A DNA stretch of 6,375 nt from Selenomonas sp. (lineage in GTDB: Bacteria > Bacillota > Negativicutes > Selenomonadales > Selenomonadaceae), in assembly GCF_022771645.1 (NCBI RefSeq), contig NZ_JALFCU010000011.1:1-6375 (forward strand), read 5' to 3'. How positions within the stretch are numbered: the first letter of the stretch is position 1; each line of letters begins with the position of its first letter. The notes below the pieces were generated by a model. It was not told the origin of the DNA. It did no database searches and was given only the letters and a program-made list of their open reading frames with translations. The position numbers were made by a program, and so were the translations under genes. Below, piece after piece: positions 5,456 through 6,375 of the stretch.

Positions 5456-5609
5456 TTAAGGAACGCAGAAGCCTGTGCAATGCAGGAAGGCTGGCCACGG
5501 CGTCCTCCTCGCGAAGATCATCGAGAAATATGCACGAAAAACCGACGAGGCTGCCGGAACGCTCATCTACATCTGCTACATCTGCGGCTACGAGCATCCA
5601 ACAGCTACA
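5456..5609 (+). other. Unassigned coding-like fragment between rearrangement junctions
   Basis: No complete gene is present. One plus frame from about 5466 has codon use like the neighbours and reads GHGVLLAKIIEKYARKTDEA then AGTLIYICYICGYEHP. The C-x2-C-G-Y-E-H piece suggests a metal-binding knuckle, but I cannot name the family and a piece this short could mislead. There is a TAA upstream in frame, and the frame runs on into the opposing acetyltransferase pseudogene, so neither end is natural. It is best read as an internal scrap of a lost gene. Confidence 0.3.
5568..5585 (+). repeat. 9-bp perfect tandem duplication
   Basis: TACATCTGC occurs twice in a row, in frame with the coding-like fragment as Y-I-C-Y-I-C. 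It looks like a slippage duplication. Confidence 0.6.
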
Positions 5610-6174
5610 TCACCGTTGCTCGATTTTGGACTTCACGACGGCCGGAACGCCCGCTACAAGGGTGTTATCAGGCACCTCTTTCGTGACAACGCTTCCTGCA
5701 GCAATGACGCAGCCGCTCCCGATACTCACACCTGGCATGACGGAAACATTCGCCCCGAACCAGCAATTGTCGCCGACCTTGATGGGAAGCGCTTTTCCAG
5801 GCCTTTGTTGCGCCGTGCGAAATCCAACGGGTGCGTCGCCGTATAAAAGCCGCAGAACGGTCCGATGAAAACATTCTTGCCGATCGTGATGCTGCCGCCG
5901 TCCATGAAATACGCACCGTGATTCACAAACGTTCCCGCGCCCAGCTGCGTGCGGACGCCGCCGTAATCAAAATACACGGGCGCCAGCACCGCCACGCCCT
6001 CTGGGATCGTTCCACCCAAGAGTTTTTCGAACGCCTCTGTCTGCTGCGCACTCCCAGGCTGTGCCTAGTTGAAGGAATAGCAATTCCGTTCTGCCTCCAA
6101 GCGTTCCTCCAAAAGCTCCTTGTCGAAATTGGCATCGTAAAGTTCGCCTTTGAGCTTTTTTCGCGTTCTGTCAT
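5610..6174 (-). pseudogene. Sugar O-acetyltransferase (maltose/galactoside acetyltransferase type), triply disrupted
   Basis: GGAGG (6188-6184) precedes ATG 6174. MTEREK opens the gene, then the frame is lost in a six-base A run (6161-6156). The shifted frame continues L-K-G-E-L-Y-D-A-N-F, the usual Maa N-terminus. A TAG at 6067-6065 interrupts ...Y-S-F-N-*-A-Q-P-G. The left-handed beta-helix then reads G-A-G-T-F-V-N-H-G-A-Y and Y-T-A-T-H-P-L-D, with the expected catalytic His. A second frameshift at the four-base A run 5796-5793 leads into G-D-N-C-W-F-G-A-N and G-S-V-V-T-K-E-V-P, ending at TGA 5612-5610. Adding one base at each shift gives 188 codons, the normal family length. The enzyme moves acetyl from acetyl-CoA to a sugar hydroxyl. 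The two indels could be sequencing errors, but the TAG makes a genuine pseudogene likely. Confidence 0.88.
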
Positions 6175-6231
6175 TTCAAACGTCCTCCTTGCTTTGCATC
6201 TGCGATCATGAAACTTCATCGTCCAGCCGAT

Positions 6232-6260
6232 GTCATATAATGGCACGCTTGTCAAGACAA
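6232..6260 (-). promoter_or_regulatory. Weak promoter candidate between the IS3 end and the acetyltransferase
   Basis: On the minus strand TTGTCT (6260-6255), a 17-base spacer and TATGAC (6237-6232) each match consensus at four of six positions, about 58 bases before ATG 6174. The AT-rich stretch 6230-6283 probably also contains the terminal repeat of the IS3 element, so the promoter could belong to the element. The boundary is not resolvable without the other end. Confidence 0.3.
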
Positions 6261-6283
6261 AAATCCGATGATTTTATAGTGAA

Positions 6284-6375
6284 TCAGGCGGCTGCTTTCG
6301 CTGCATCCAGCAACATGGCTGGGAAGTATGCTTCGGCTGGCGGGATGTCGCCGATCGCCGAATGGCAGCGTTCGT
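6284..6375 (-). CDS. IS3-family transposase, C-terminal 29 residues (5' end outside window)
   Basis: The minus-strand frame entering at the right edge reads ERCHSAIGDIPPAEAYFPAM and ends K-A-A-A at TGA 6286-6284. The R-x-H-S-A-I/L-G-x-x-P-P-A-E motif is the standard C-terminus of IS3-family OrfB integrase-type transposases. Only the tail is visible, so the subgroup and integrity are unknown. It reads toward the acetyltransferase pseudogene and marks the right border of the window's own genes. Confidence 0.8.
   Translation of the reverse strand, partial: ERCHSAIGDIPPAEAYFPAMLLDAAKAAA

Noticed and set aside
5537..5557. Short minus-strand hairpin CCGGC-N6-GTCGG followed by TTTTT, possible terminator for the acetyltransferase
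   Set aside because: The stem is only 5 bp with a G-U pair, and it lies within the coding-like plus-strand fragment, so chance is a good explanation.

Overview
The window most resembles a chromosomal segment of an anaerobic member of the Negativicutes (Selenomonas/Mitsuokella-like Firmicutes with a fairly GC-rich genome). This is inferred from codon use, strong AGGAGG-type ribosome binding sites and the family mix (orphan ECF S-component, LUD protein with a C-terminal cysteine cluster, NeuTTM-like CYTH protein, IS30 and IS3 ends). No marker gene fixes the taxon. It begins in the tail of an IS30-family transposase and ends in the tail of an IS3-family transposase, so it is the interval between two insertion sequences.

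Layout: (1) 1-137, IS30 transposase C-terminus and probable element end. (2) 195-1681, a two-gene plus-strand unit: a glutaredoxin-like protein, then an unrecognised 397-residue protein built from an internal duplication. (3) 1699-2851, a two-gene minus-strand unit read from 2851 down: a CYTH/triphosphate-tunnel protein whose ExExK signature is missing, then a YaiI/YqxD (UPF0178) protein. (4) 2852-3013, a divergent intergenic region with a good sigma70-type promoter whose -35 box lies in a perfect 8+8 bp inverted repeat. (5) 3014-5165, a plus-strand operon: membrane protein resembling ECF S-components, short SppA-type peptidase, LUD-domain protein, and only the first ~40 codons of an AlaX-type alanyl-tRNA editing protein. 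(6) 5166-6283, a degraded zone: terminator and small minus-strand membrane ORF with no start codon, an unassigned coding-like fragment, and a sugar O-acetyltransferase pseudogene with two frameshifts and a nonsense codon. (7) 6284-6375, IS3 transposase C-terminus.

The intact genes look like household functions (thiol redox, peptide degradation, small-molecule uptake) in three short transcription units. The right-hand 1.2 kb has been scrambled, probably by recombination and IS activity. I see no CRISPR array, tRNA, rRNA or recognisable defence system. The most unusual items are the CYTH protein lacking its catalytic signature, the duplicated 397-residue protein and the palindrome at the divergent promoter.
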